Part shown: positions 1-7,573 of the stretch, piece by piece | Numbering within the stretch: the first letter of the stretch is position 1 | How the letters are laid out: every line of letters begins with the position of its first letter | NCBI GenBank assembly: GCA_031276935.1 | Contig: JAISMD010000031.1 | Location: forward strand, 1-8,864 | Length of the DNA: 8,864 bases | Reading direction: 5' to 3' | Source of the DNA: Puniceicoccales bacterium | GTDB lineage: Bacteria > Verrucomicrobiota > Verrucomicrobiia > Opitutales > LL51 | Notes under the pieces: generated by a model | What the model was told of the DNA's origin: nothing | The model's database searches: none | The model's input: the letters and a program-made list of their open reading frames with translations, nothing else | Made by a program: the position numbers and the translations under genes

Positions 1-4
1 GGAT

Positions 5-1516
5 TTGCAGAAATGGCGACATTTTCTTGCCAAAAAGAAATGGTTTTTGTTCGTTATTTTGTTGGGAATGGGGGCAAATAATGTTCTTTGTTGTGCTCCC
101 GCCGTTGGCGATGAAACCCCAATGGAAGCCCATGCGGAAGCCGTAGCAATGGAAATCCCTTCCACCAAGGTCGATCCAAAACCCACGGAAAGAGAAATCG
201 GAACAGAAAATATAACTACTCCACCCTCTGCTCCCATCCCTCAAAAATCACCACGGACCACCAATGCACCTATCCCAAAATCGGATTCCTTTCCCCCCAT
301 TAAAACAAATGAGACCCTAACGTCTTGTTCCCGGGCCCTCTATTTTTCGAAGAATTTTTCCTGGAGATTAGGCAAGCAATTTCCAACAATTTTCGATGAA
401 ACCCGGGATCCGCAATCGTTCGCTACCCAATCCACGGATGTCACCAAAACACATCTTACCAATCTCATGCATTGCCTCAATACGTTCGTCGTCGGCAGTA
501 CGGACCTTCTTCTCCAACACCTACCTCCCAAAAAACGTACACAAGAAGCCTGCGAAACAATCTACTGTGAAATCACACGGCTTGCCCTGGAACAAATTTT
601 TCCCGTCGCCCTCAATTTGGGCTGCCTGCCCCAACTAATCCATATCCTGACAGGGCGAAACCATACCATGCTCAAAGATGACATCCGAGCCGAATTGAAA
701 AAAACAATCCATATCGCCTCCATCAAAGACAACAGCGAGGAAATTAAAGTAGAATTTTCCAGCAAACATGCGGATTTTATCCTGGAGAAATTACGTCTGC
801 AAACCAACTCCTATGAACAAATATTTACCGACTTCGCCGATGAAAATATATACCAAGCGGATTTTCTAGAAAAAATGCATCACTGTACCAACGCCGTTCG
901 CAATGCCATAAGGGCTTTGCAACCAACGGTTTCCAATGGTTTCATCCTGGACAAATTGGCCAACATTATCGTCAGCGAATCCAACAGAATTGCTGAAAAA
1001 TGCCCCAATAAAGACATTCCCGATATCTATAAGACGGTTATTCAGACCACATTGCAGCACGTTCTGCCCGTAATTTCCTGCAGTGGACGCCTATGGATCT
1101 TCGCCAATGCACTTAAAGATCGCGGTAAGGAAGAGAAAGGAAAACCCTTTAATAGAAAACTGAAGAGCTCCTTTGAAGAACATGCCCCTTACATCCTTGC
1201 CCAACCCCGTGGACATTCCTCCGAAAGAGAGAAATTATTTCAGCAACTCAAAAAGCAACTATGTCCCGATCGTGCTCCCTCCGATGAAAACGCTTCCACA
1301 CAGGAAAATAATCCCAATACATCGTTTCAAGACACGATGGCTCTTCTCCTTTCCCAGGTACAGGCAATTTCCGAGCAAAATGAAAAATCGGCTGAAAAAA
1401 AATACATTAAGCAACAAATGCATCACATTAATACCGCCCTCTGTGAAACCATAAGGACCTATTTCGACGTCTTCGCGAAACGGGAGACATTTGGCAAGGC
1501 TCCTTCGCCGCTGTGA
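5..1516 (+). CDS. Secreted or envelope protein of unknown function with internal repeats
   Basis: I do not recognise this family. The first codon in the window is TTG at 5. The frame is open to the left edge, so the real start may lie outside. The N-terminus has a basic stretch (residues 2-12), a hydrophobic core (about 13-24) and then Cys29-Cys30 and APA (31-33). This looks like a Sec signal peptide, with possible signal peptidase I cleavage after Ala33. A lipoprotein is less likely because the residue before either Cys is not G, A or S. Residues 35-105 are rich in Pro, Thr, Ser and Lys, like an extended linker. From about 108 to the end the protein looks alpha-helical and contains three MH-[CH] motifs (Met155, Met291, Met472). 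Two matching blocks are built around IY-x10-[IV][FL]PV (186-218 and 341-373), and two around HAx[FY]IL (255 and 393). This indicates an ancient duplication with a partial third unit. There are 64 bp before nifJ on the same strand and no obvious terminator between. That the product is exported is inferred; its role is unknown. Confidence 0.75.
   Translation: MQKWRHFLAKKKWFLFVILLGMGANNVLCCAPAVGDETPMEAHAEAVAMEIPSTKVDPKPTEREIGTENITTPPSAPIPQKSPRTTNAPIPKSDSFPPIKTNETLTSCSRALYFSKNFSWRLGKQFPTIFDETRDPQSFATQSTDVTKTHLTNLMHCLNTFVVGSTDLLLQHLPPKKRTQEACETIYCEITRLALEQIFPVALNLGCLPQLIHILTGRNHTMLKDDIRAELKKTIHIASIKDNSEEIKVEFSSKHADFILEKLRLQTNSYEQIFTDFADENIYQADFLEKMHHCTNAVRNAIRALQPTVSNGFILDKLANIIVSESNRIAEKCPNKDIPDIYKTVIQTTLQHVLPVISCSGRLWIFANALKDRGKEEKGKPFNRKLKSSFEEHAPYILAQPRGHSSEREKLFQQLKKQLCPDRAPSDENASTQENNPNTSFQDTMALLLSQVQAISEQNEKSAEKKYIKQQMHHINTALCETIRTYFDVFAKRETFGKAPSPL
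155..350 (+). other. Low-complexity Pro/Thr/Ser/Lys-rich linker segment within the secreted protein
   Basis: This segment encodes about residues 51-115 of the 503-residue protein. It is dominated by Pro, Thr, Ser, Lys and Glu, with repeated short PIP and APIP patterns (for example SAPIPQK and NAPIPK). It lies between the signal peptide and the helical region, where bacterial envelope proteins often have a flexible tether. This is a compositional observation only. Confidence 0.5.
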
Positions 1517-1580
1517 AAATTCCCATCGCATCGCGTTAAAAGGGCGTTGACGACCATTATTTTTGTCATTGGATTACGGG

Positions 1581-4500
1581 ATGAAAGTAGCGCCACTAGC
1601 CATTTTGGATGCCAATGAAGCAACTGCCAATGTCGCTTACCGCTTCAGCGAAATTATTGCCATTTACCCGATTACACCTTCCTCCGCAATGGCGGAATTT
1701 TGCGATGAATGGAGTAGTCAGGGGCGAAAAAATCTTTGGGAAATTTGTCCGGAGATCGTCCAATTACAATCGGAAGGTGGCGTAGCCGGAGCGATCCATG
1801 GTGCATTACAAGCGGGAACGTTGGCCACCACATTTACCGCATCCCAAGGTTTATTACTCATGATTCCCAACATGTTTAAAATTGCCGGTGAATTGACTCC
1901 ATTTTGCATGCATGTCACCGCCCGTTCCGTAGCGACCCATGCCCTATCGATCTTCGGTGACCATTCCGATGTGATGGCTTGCCGTTCGACGGGATTTGCT
2001 TTTCTCTGTTCCTCCTCGGTACAGGAAGCCCACGATATGGCGGCAATCGCCCATGGAGTGACCCTGGAAACACGGGTTCCTTTTCTACATTTTTTCGATG
2101 GTTTCCGCACCTCCCACGAAATCAATAATTGCCAACTGCTCACCGACGATGAACTCATCCAATTGGTCGACGGGAAATCCCTTTCAATGATGCGGCAACG
2201 GGCGTTAACTTCCGACCACCCTTCCATCCGCGGTACGGCACAAAATCCCGATGTCTTTTTCCAATCCCGGGAAGCCGTTAATGGATTCTACGACAATGTC
2301 CCGGCATTTCTTGAAAAATATTTCGCAAAATTCATGGCCCTAACGGGACGACAATATCATCTTTTCGACTATTATGGCCCGAAAGATGCGGAGTACGTCG
2401 TCATTGCCATGGGTTCGGCAACGGAAACCCTACGGATTGCGGCGGAGGAATATAATCGCCATGGCGAAAAGGTTGGTGTCCTGAAGGTACGAGTCTTTCG
2501 ACCATTCTCTGCGGAACATTTTCTATCGGCGTTACCGACAACGGTTCGTTCCATTGCGGTCCTGGATCGCACCAAAGAACCGGGAGCTCTAGGCGAACCT
2601 CTCTTCCTCGACATCGCCGCAGCAATCCAACAGGCGGGGAAAAATATATCGGTTATCGGTGGGCGCTACGGTTTAGGTTCCAAAGAATTTTCTCCGGACA
2701 TGGCCCAATCGATTTTCGATGAACTCAAAAAAGAACACCCTAAAAATCACTTCACGGTCGGCATCGAAGATGATGTTACCCGGAAATCGCTGCCTCGGTT
2801 CACCGCTCCACAGAAAAAGAATGGGGATATTTTCGAAGCAATGTTCTTTGGTTTAGGTGCCGACGGAACCGTAGGTGCCAATAAAAATACGATCAAAATC
2901 ATTAGCGATGAAACGGATCAATATGCCCAAGCCTACTTCGTCTACGATTCCAAAAAATCCGGTGCGATGACGATTTCCCACCTCCGCTTCGGTTCCCAAC
3001 CCATTGAAGCTCCCTACCTAATTGAAACGGCCGATTTCATCGCCTGCCACCAATTTTCCTTTCTCAATCGATTTGACATACTCAAAAATGCCCGTGAAAA
3101 CGCTATTTTACTCATCAATTCCCCCCACGATAGGGATCGTGTTTGGGATCATCTCGTCCGTGAAGTGCAGGAAGACATTTGCAATAAACACTGCAAAGTA
3201 TACGTGATCGACGCCTACGGTGTGGCGCGAAAGGCGGCCATGGGAGGTCGTATTAATACGATTATGCAGACCTGTTTTTTTGCGATTTCCGGTGTTTTAC
3301 CCCGGGAGGAAGCCATAGAAAAAATTAAGCAATCCATTCGAAAAACCTACGCAAAAAAGGGGGAAGAAATTATTCAAAAAAATTTCGCAGCCGTCGATAT
3401 GACTCTGGAAAACCTCTTCGGACTCGATCTCTCCAAACTCCATCCCAATAGCGAAATTTACCGCCAACCGATCGTCGCTGAAAATGCACCGGAATTCGTC
3501 CGCAAAAGCATCGGAAAAATGTTAGCCAATGAGGGCAATGATTTACCGGTGAGCGCCATGCCCGTCGACGGTCTTTGGCCAACGGCAACCGCTCAATGGG
3601 AAAAGCGTAATATCGCCCAGGAAATTCCCCAATGGGATTCCAGCATTTGTATTCAGTGCAATCGGTGTTCTGCCCTTTGTCCCCACGCCGCCATTCGGAC
3701 GAAATACTATCCGGAAACCGCATTGCAAAACGCCCCTGAAGGTTTTCAGTCGATGGATTTCCGTTCCAAGGATCAGCAAGGTCTGAAATTTACCATACAA
3801 GTTTCACCGGAAGATTGTACCGGCTGTACCCTTTGCGTGGAAGCCTGTCCCGTGAAAAATAAACTTAATCCCGAGAAAAAAGCACTTAATATGGTCCCCA
3901 AGGACACCGTTTTCGAACAAGAACGGAAAAATTTCCTTTTCTTCCAATCCTTGCCACAACCCAGTGTGAAGGTCACCGATATCAAATCATCCCAATTTCG
4001 ACAACCCCTATTTGAATATTCCGGTGCATGTAGTGGTTGCGGCGAAACGCCCTACATCAAACTCCTGACCCAACTCTTTGGTGATCATCTCCTCATCGCC
4101 AACGCCACCGGCTGCTCCTCGATTTATGGGGGGAATCTCCCCACGACGCCCTACGCCATTAACGGCGAAGGTTATGGTCCCGCCTGGGCTAATTCCCTCT
4201 TCGAAGACAACGCTGAATTTGGCTTTGGTATTCAATTGGCAACGAAAAAGAAACGCTTCATCGCTTTGGAACTCCTCCACCGCAACGCCACTTTTTTCGG
4301 CGACGATCTCATCGAAAAAATTCAAAACACGACCGAGATTCCGGAACAACGACAACTGGTCCGTACCCTCCAGGAAAAATTAAGGCAACAAGGGAATCTC
4401 AATACCGAACTTCTCCTACTCCAAGATCTCTGTGAAAATCTAATTTCCAAAACGACCTGGATCATTGGAGGTGATGGTTGGGCCTACGACATCGGCTACG

Positions 4501-5090
4501 GTGGATTGGACCACGTCCTAGCCAGTGGGCATAACATCAATGTGCTCATTCTCGACACGGAAGTCTACTCCAATACGGGTGGGCAACAATCGAAATCGAC
4601 ACCGGCGGGTGCCGTTGCTAAATTCGCTACCGCAGGGAAATCTATGCCGAAAAAAGATATCGGCCTCCTCGCCATGAATTACGGGACCATCTACGTGGGC
4701 CAGATTGCCATCGGCGCCAACGAAAACCAAACCCTCAAAGCAATGTTGGAAGCCAATGCCTACGATGGACCTTCCCTCCTCATCGCCTACAGTCACTGCA
4801 TCGCACATGGCTTCGATTTACGCCATGGACTGGAACAACAAAAAAAGGCCGTCGCCAGTGGACATTGGCCCCTATACCGCTACGATCCACGGAAAAATTT
4901 AGGGGGAGAAGTCGCTCTGAGTCTAGATTCAAAGCGGCCAACGATTCCCCTAACCTCATACATCGATGGAGAAACGCGATTCAATGTCCTGCAACGCAGT
5001 CACCCGGAACGCGCCCAACAACTTCTCGCCCAGGAAGAACAACGCATAAAGGAAAAATATGACCTCCTCGAGCGTTTAGCAGGGAAATAA
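1581..5090 (+). CDS. nifJ: Pyruvate:ferredoxin (flavodoxin) oxidoreductase, single-chain homodimeric type
   Basis: The enzyme oxidises pyruvate with CoA to acetyl-CoA and CO2, passing electrons to ferredoxin or flavodoxin in the cytoplasm. From ATG 1581 it is 1169 residues and collinear with the well-studied Desulfovibrio africanus enzyme. The N-terminal domain has YPITPSS with Thr32, the thiamine-contacting Glu65, and Arg115 in the ARSVATHALSIFGDHSD block (pyruvate site). The two-cluster ferredoxin domain has CxxCxxCxxxCP at Cys690/693/696/700 and at Cys746/749/752/756. The proximal cluster ligands are Cys817, Cys820, Cys845 and Cys1073. The thiamine diphosphate/metal site is GGDG (Asp965) to Asn998 in SNTGGQQS. 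All key residues are present and the frame is unbroken. TTG codons at 1563 and 1569 are alternative starts. ATG 1581 is preferred because it matches the family N-terminus, although no good ribosome binding site precedes it. The chain stops near where D. africanus has an extra C-terminal domain, so that extension is absent. The physiological direction (oxidation or CO2-fixing reduction) cannot be told from sequence. Confidence 0.97.
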   Translation: MKVAPLAILDANEATANVAYRFSEIIAIYPITPSSAMAEFCDEWSSQGRKNLWEICPEIVQLQSEGGVAGAIHGALQAGTLATTFTASQGLLLMIPNMFKIAGELTPFCMHVTARSVATHALSIFGDHSDVMACRSTGFAFLCSSSVQEAHDMAAIAHGVTLETRVPFLHFFDGFRTSHEINNCQLLTDDELIQLVDGKSLSMMRQRALTSDHPSIRGTAQNPDVFFQSREAVNGFYDNVPAFLEKYFAKFMALTGRQYHLFDYYGPKDAEYVVIAMGSATETLRIAAEEYNRHGEKVGVLKVRVFRPFSAEHFLSALPTTVRSIAVLDRTKEPGALGEPLFLDIAAAIQQAGKNISVIGGRYGLGSKEFSPDMAQSIFDELKKEHPKNHFTVGIEDDVTRKSLPRFTAPQKKNGDIFEAMFFGLGADGTVGANKNTIKIISDETDQYAQAYFVYDSKKSGAMTISHLRFGSQPIEAPYLIETADFIACHQFSFLNRFDILKNARENAILLINSPHDRDRVWDHLVREVQEDICNKHCKVYVIDAYGVARKAAMGGRINTIMQTCFFAISGVLPREEAIEKIKQSIRKTYAKKGEEIIQKNFAAVDMTLENLFGLDLSKLHPNSEIYRQPIVAENAPEFVRKSIGKMLANEGNDLPVSAMPVDGLWPTATAQWEKRNIAQEIPQWDSSICIQCNRCSALCPHAAIRTKYYPETALQNAPEGFQSMDFRSKDQQGLKFTIQVSPEDCTGCTLCVEACPVKNKLNPEKKALNMVPKDTVFEQERKNFLFFQSLPQPSVKVTDIKSSQFRQPLFEYSGACSGCGETPYIKLLTQLFGDHLLIANATGCSSIYGGNLPTTPYAINGEGYGPAWANSLFEDNAEFGFGIQLATKKKRFIALELLHRNATFFGDDLIEKIQNTTEIPEQRQLVRTLQEKLRQQGNLNTELLLLQDLCENLISKTTWIIGGDGWAYDIGYGGLDHVLASGHNINVLILDTEVYSNTGGQQSKSTPAGAVAKFATAGKSMPKKDIGLLAMNYGTIYVGQIAIGANENQTLKAMLEANAYDGPSLLIAYSHCIAHGFDLRHGLEQQKKAVASGHWPLYRYDPRKNLGGEVALSLDSKRPTIPLTSYIDGETRFNVLQRSHPERAQQLLAQEEQRIKEKYDLLERLAGK

Positions 5091-5108
5091 ATTTTCAGGG
5101 GAAGCCTT

Positions 5109-5801
5109 TTAATCGAAGGATGGACGCGGTGCAGGTATAGGTTTTGGGGCATCGGGGTTCTGACCGACAATGTGAATTGCTTGACGAATTTTTTGTTCCA
5201 TGTAATCCTTTTTTTGTTTCATTTCTTCTGGTAGTGCTGCAGATTTCCCAGCATAAATCTGTTCGTTGGAATATTGATTACAAAACCTACTGAGAGCGTT
5301 TGATAATAGGTCGCCGTGGATTTGTACGCTTGCCCGTGTTTCTCCTTCGTCAAACCCCAAAAACATCTTAGCCTCGTCGAAACTCATCTCCGGAATTTCG
5401 AGTTCCGTCGGTGAAGGAGCATTAAAAAATTGTTTAATTTCCCATTCTGCCCGTTGCGTCAAGCGATTATTCTCATCATTATAAGCCGACATCCAGGTAC
5501 CACGAGGATCATCAGCCTCTGGTTTTTTAAAAGCCGACTGTTCCATTCCGGCCACTTCCCTTGAAGGAAACGAAACGGCATCAACATTACTTTTGGCACT
5601 CATTTTCTTGGAAAAGAAATTATGCCACACGAATTTAGCCGTTGATTTTATTTTCTGAAAAAAAGCCTTTATGGAGTTGGAACTATAGGTTTTCCCAGCA
5701 TTAAATTCTCCGTCATGGAAAACGGTATTCCGCTGCCAAATGCAACTTAGTCCTTCTTTAAGATCCGAAAATTTTCCACTAATACTCATAGTGCTACCCA
5801 T
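5109..5801 (-). CDS. Hypothetical protein with proline-rich C-terminal tail
   Basis: I do not recognise this 230-residue protein. It has no signal peptide and no clear membrane span. Residues 43-70 are basic and aromatic-rich (KAFFQKIK, FVWHNFFSKK) and could form an amphipathic, membrane-touching helix. The middle is acidic and polar, with predicted helices around 106-128 and 138-152. A lysine-rich helix near 196-213 precedes a Pro/Ala/Arg tail (PKPIPAPRPSFD). The ATG at 5801 is the first start; a second ATG at 5789 (residue 5) is an equally possible start, and neither has a strong Shine-Dalgarno sequence. The gene converges on nifJ, with only 18 bp between the stop codons and no terminator visible there. 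It is divergent from the nucleotidyltransferase gene. It is probably a lineage-restricted protein. The intact frame of this length and protein-like composition support it being real. Confidence 0.65.
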   Translation of the reverse strand: MGSTMSISGKFSDLKEGLSCIWQRNTVFHDGEFNAGKTYSSNSIKAFFQKIKSTAKFVWHNFFSKKMSAKSNVDAVSFPSREVAGMEQSAFKKPEADDPRGTWMSAYNDENNRLTQRAEWEIKQFFNAPSPTELEIPEMSFDEAKMFLGFDEGETRASVQIHGDLLSNALSRFCNQYSNEQIYAGKSAALPEEMKQKKDYMEQKIRQAIHIVGQNPDAPKPIPAPRPSFD

Positions 5802-5924
5802 AATAGTATTTTTTTTTGCGATGTAAATTATTTTTGCAAAAAAAATTTAATTTCCCGTAAACACAATCCCTAGATTGCGCACAAAAATAAATTTACATGG
5901 ACATGGTATGGAAAAATTTCCCTA
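5802..5924. promoter_or_regulatory. Divergent AT-rich intergenic region, likely holding both promoters
   Basis: This is the only divergent gap in the window, between the hypothetical gene (leftward) and the nucleotidyltransferase gene (rightward), so both promoters are expected here. It is very AT-rich with long A and T tracts (5809-5817 and 5838-5845) that should bend DNA. I looked for -35/-10 pairs with normal spacing in both directions and found none convincing, so no individual promoter is called. Confidence 0.4.
5810..5845. repeat. Perfect 10-bp inverted repeat (TTTTTTTTGC / GCAAAAAAAA)
   Basis: The arms are 5810-5819 and 5836-5845, separated by 16 bp. The dyad begins 9 bp upstream of the hypothetical gene's first ATG. 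It could be an operator for a dimeric regulator, or it could be a chance product of local A/T tracts, since only the two GC pairs add information. Each arm as RNA would form a weak A-U hairpin, so a terminator role is unlikely. Confidence 0.4.
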
Positions 5925-6860
5925 ATGTTTATCGCAATGGATGATACAATTGCGCTAGTAATTTTAGCGGCTGGTTTAGGTTCTCGTTTTGGAGGCGATA
6001 AACAGATTTCGAGACTTTCTTCTTTGAATCTCCCTCTCCTCGCTTTTTCCATTCAAGATGCCATAAAAAATGGACTGAAGCAGGTTCTCATTGTGACCCG
6101 TACCGAGCTCGCTGATTTCTTTGAAAAAAATATTTCCCAAAAGTTTCCTGGCATACAATTTCAGCTTATTTTCCAGGATCTTGCGGAACCACAATTACCG
6201 AAAAATCGCACAAAACCTTGGGGAACTGGCCACGCTTTACTCTGTGCAAAAACACACATCCCCGGTAAATTTATCGTAATCAATGGCGATGACTTCTACG
6301 GCCCAAACGCTTTGAAGGCGGCAATTCAATTCCTTCGTGCAGTGAAGGAGAACGAATTTTGCTGCGTGGGTTATCCGCTTGAAACCACACTTTCGCCCAA
6401 CGGTCCCGTTTCCCGCGGACTCATCGAAACAGATGCTAACGGTTTCGTCACGGCAATCCGCGAAATGATTCACATTCGTCGATTCTCCGACGGCATAATC
6501 GGCACAACGCAACCTAAGGAAAATTTTTCTACATCAAACGCTAAACCATTTTTCCTTGGAGAACGCCAACCGGTTTCGATGAATCTTTTCGGTCTCAACG
6601 CTTCCCTGTTTTCATTTTTAGAGAAAAAATTCGAAAAATTTCTCCAATCCGATCGAAATTCTCTCACCGGTGAATTCTATTTACCGACAACCATTACGGC
6701 CCCCGACGTACTCAATGGGAATCAAACAATGAAAATGCTCCCGACGGAAGATCGCTGGCTCGGACTTACCTATTCCGATGACCTTCCCGTCGCCGAACAA
6801 TACCTCAATGAACTCATACAAAAAGGTATTTATTTTCCGCTACCCATAAACGATTTATAA
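5925..6860 (+). CDS. Nucleotidyltransferase family protein (sugar-phosphate NTP transferase fold)
   Basis: This 311-residue protein has the GT-A-like nucleotidyltransferase fold, whose members transfer an NMP from an NTP to a sugar phosphate or similar phosphate acceptor. The nucleotide-binding signature LAAGLGSRFGGDKQ is at residues 14-27. WGTGHA (99-104) matches the base- and substrate-contacting loop, and NGDDFYG (120-126) supplies the metal-binding aspartate(s). The later segment GYPLETTLSPNGPVSRG (from 149) and EFYLPTTI near the C-terminal third match a subfamily of uncharacterised nucleotidyltransferases found in Bacteroidota, Verrucomicrobiota and related groups. The acceptor is unknown: UTP-glucose-1-phosphate uridylyltransferase-like activity is possible, but no sugar-pathway gene is adjacent to help. 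ATG 5925 is used. ATG 5937 (residue 5) is an alternative that leaves a more typical short lead before the first beta strand. The frame is intact and the gene appears monocistronic, convergent with the downstream cluster. Confidence 0.88.
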   Translation: MFIAMDDTIALVILAAGLGSRFGGDKQISRLSSLNLPLLAFSIQDAIKNGLKQVLIVTRTELADFFEKNISQKFPGIQFQLIFQDLAEPQLPKNRTKPWGTGHALLCAKTHIPGKFIVINGDDFYGPNALKAAIQFLRAVKENEFCCVGYPLETTLSPNGPVSRGLIETDANGFVTAIREMIHIRRFSDGIIGTTQPKENFSTSNAKPFFLGERQPVSMNLFGLNASLFSFLEKKFEKFLQSDRNSLTGEFYLPTTITAPDVLNGNQTMKMLPTEDRWLGLTYSDDLPVAEQYLNELIQKGIYFPLPINDL

Positions 6861-6887
6861 TCAACGATCGTTTCACGGAAATATTTT

Positions 6888-6976
6888 GCAAAAGGAAAAA
6901 ATAGGAGAGCGGTGCCACAGAACTCGGACAACTAGAATATACGGAATATACGCTATTAAGGCACAACTCTCCTACT
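6888..6976 (-). terminator. Candidate intrinsic terminator for the psd-sixA-like-DJ-1 cluster, unusually long loop
   Basis: The arms TAGGAGAG (6902-6909) and CTCTCCTA (6967-6974) pair perfectly. Inside them, GTGCC (6912-6916) pairs with GGCAC (6960-6964), with a 2x2 internal mismatch between the two stems. Read on the - strand, the stem is followed at once by six T (complement of 6896-6901), then CC and four more T. That is a terminator-like arrangement starting 27 bp after the DJ-1-like stop codon. On the + strand no T-run follows. The 43-nt loop is much longer than in standard terminators, so efficiency is uncertain. Confidence 0.5.
6935..6952. repeat. Two exact tandem copies of GAATATACG
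   Basis: The 9-bp unit occurs at 6935-6943 and again at 6944-6952 with no gap. It lies in the loop of the inverted repeat between the convergent genes. It may be a replication-slippage duplication or a protein-binding iteron; nothing here decides between these. Confidence 0.6.
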
Positions 6977-7000
6977 ATAAAACAACACACAACATTTGTC

Positions 7001-7540
7001 CTAGAAATCACTCATCATTCCATGGGCAACTTCACGGACAAGGGCTACATTGTTCAAAAATTCTAAAATAGCAAGCCCAAATTTTATTCCCGCACCGGGA
7101 CCGCAACCCGTAATCACATTACCGTCACTCACCACCGATTCATAGGTACGCGCTTCCTTCAATTCCGCTGCCATCGAAAAATGGCATGTATGGTGATGTT
7201 TTTCCAGTATTCCTAAATCGTGGAGCAAAATCGGTGCCGCACAAATAGCTCCAATTAATTTGCCCTCGTCGTAGGCGTTTTGGATAATTTTCGCCAACGC
7301 TTTATCGCCGCGAAGCCGCAAAACACCGGGGCCTCCGGGAATGATCAATGCATCAAAATCGCCTTCCGGAATAGCAATAACGTCGGCGAAACAGGTAATT
7401 CCATGCGCCCCAGTAACGGCTAGCTCGTCGGTCAGCGATGCCACGGTAACCTTTACTCCGCCACGCCGTAAAACGTCGATGGTGCTAATGGCCTCGATTT
7501 CCTCAAAATCGGTAAATAAAACAATAACTGCCTTTTTCAT
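7001..7540 (-). CDS. DJ-1/PfpI (ThiJ/YajL-like) family protein
   Basis: This is a cytoplasmic class I glutamine amidotransferase-like protein of 179 residues, near the usual DJ-1/YajL length of about 190. The signature elements are present. Glu16 in TDFEEIEA matches DJ-1 Glu18. The nucleophile-elbow cysteine Cys100 in GAICAAP matches DJ-1 Cys106. His120 (in CHF) aligns with DJ-1 His126. IIPGGPG and the late GCGPGAGIKFGLAILEFL stretch are typical of the family. Proposed roles for relatives are repair of glyoxal-damaged proteins or metabolites, glyoxalase activity, and redox-responsive chaperoning; these are debated, and the substrate here is unknown. The ATG at 7540 is preferred over the in-frame TTG at 7546 because GGAG (complement of 7551-7554) lies 10 nt upstream. 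It is the last gene of the leftward cluster, 33 bp after the SixA-like gene, and is followed by a terminator-like hairpin. Confidence 0.9.
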   Translation of the reverse strand: MKKAVIVLFTDFEEIEAISTIDVLRRGGVKVTVASLTDELAVTGAHGITCFADVIAIPEGDFDALIIPGGPGVLRLRGDKALAKIIQNAYDEGKLIGAICAAPILLHDLGILEKHHHTCHFSMAAELKEARTYESVVSDGNVITGCGPGAGIKFGLAILEFLNNVALVREVAHGMMSDF

Positions 7541-7550
7541 AGACAAAATT

Positions 7551-7557
7551 CTCCGCC
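7551..7557 (-). promoter_or_regulatory. Ribosome binding site for the DJ-1-like gene
   Basis: GGCGGAG is read on the - strand, its GGAG core 10 nt before the ATG at 7540 and only 4 nt before the in-frame TTG at 7546. The spacing to ATG is slightly long but favours ATG as the start. Confidence 0.5.
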
Positions 7558-7573
7558 TAAATTTATGGACACC

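Noticed and set aside
83..103. Lipoprotein lipobox at Cys29/Cys30 of the secreted protein
   Set aside because: The residue before Cys29 is Leu and before Cys30 is Cys, so the [LVI][ASTVI][GAS]C pattern is not met.
1547..1577. TTGACG (1547-1552) as a -35 box for nifJ
   Set aside because: No acceptable -10 lies 16-18 bp downstream, and the transcript would begin at or after the nifJ start codon.
1718..2227. A 169-codon - strand reading frame inside nifJ
   Set aside because: It is antisense to a strongly conserved part of nifJ, and its Cys/Trp/Ser/Arg-rich product is typical of a shadow frame.
4008..4383. Overlapping frames on both strands of 101-115 codons inside nifJ
   Set aside because: They lie over the conserved proximal-cluster and thiamine region of nifJ; nothing suggests a second coding layer.
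5085..5112. Bidirectional terminator between nifJ and the hypothetical gene
   Set aside because: Only a short, weak AGG/CCT pairing is present in the 18-bp gap; no stable stem with a T-tract is visible.
5870..6052. A 60-codon - strand reading frame opposite the start of the nucleotidyltransferase gene
   Set aside because: It is antisense to the conserved nucleotide-binding motif and has no independent support.
6902..6974. Integron attC-like site
   Set aside because: The arms are inverted repeats with a long spacer, but the conserved GTTRRRY/RYYYAAC ends are absent and no integrase or cassette is nearby.
6886..7071. A 61-codon + strand reading frame across the convergent intergenic region
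   Set aside because: It runs through the terminator-like hairpin and into the antisense of the DJ-1-like gene, has no ribosome binding site, and its product has no protein-like pattern.
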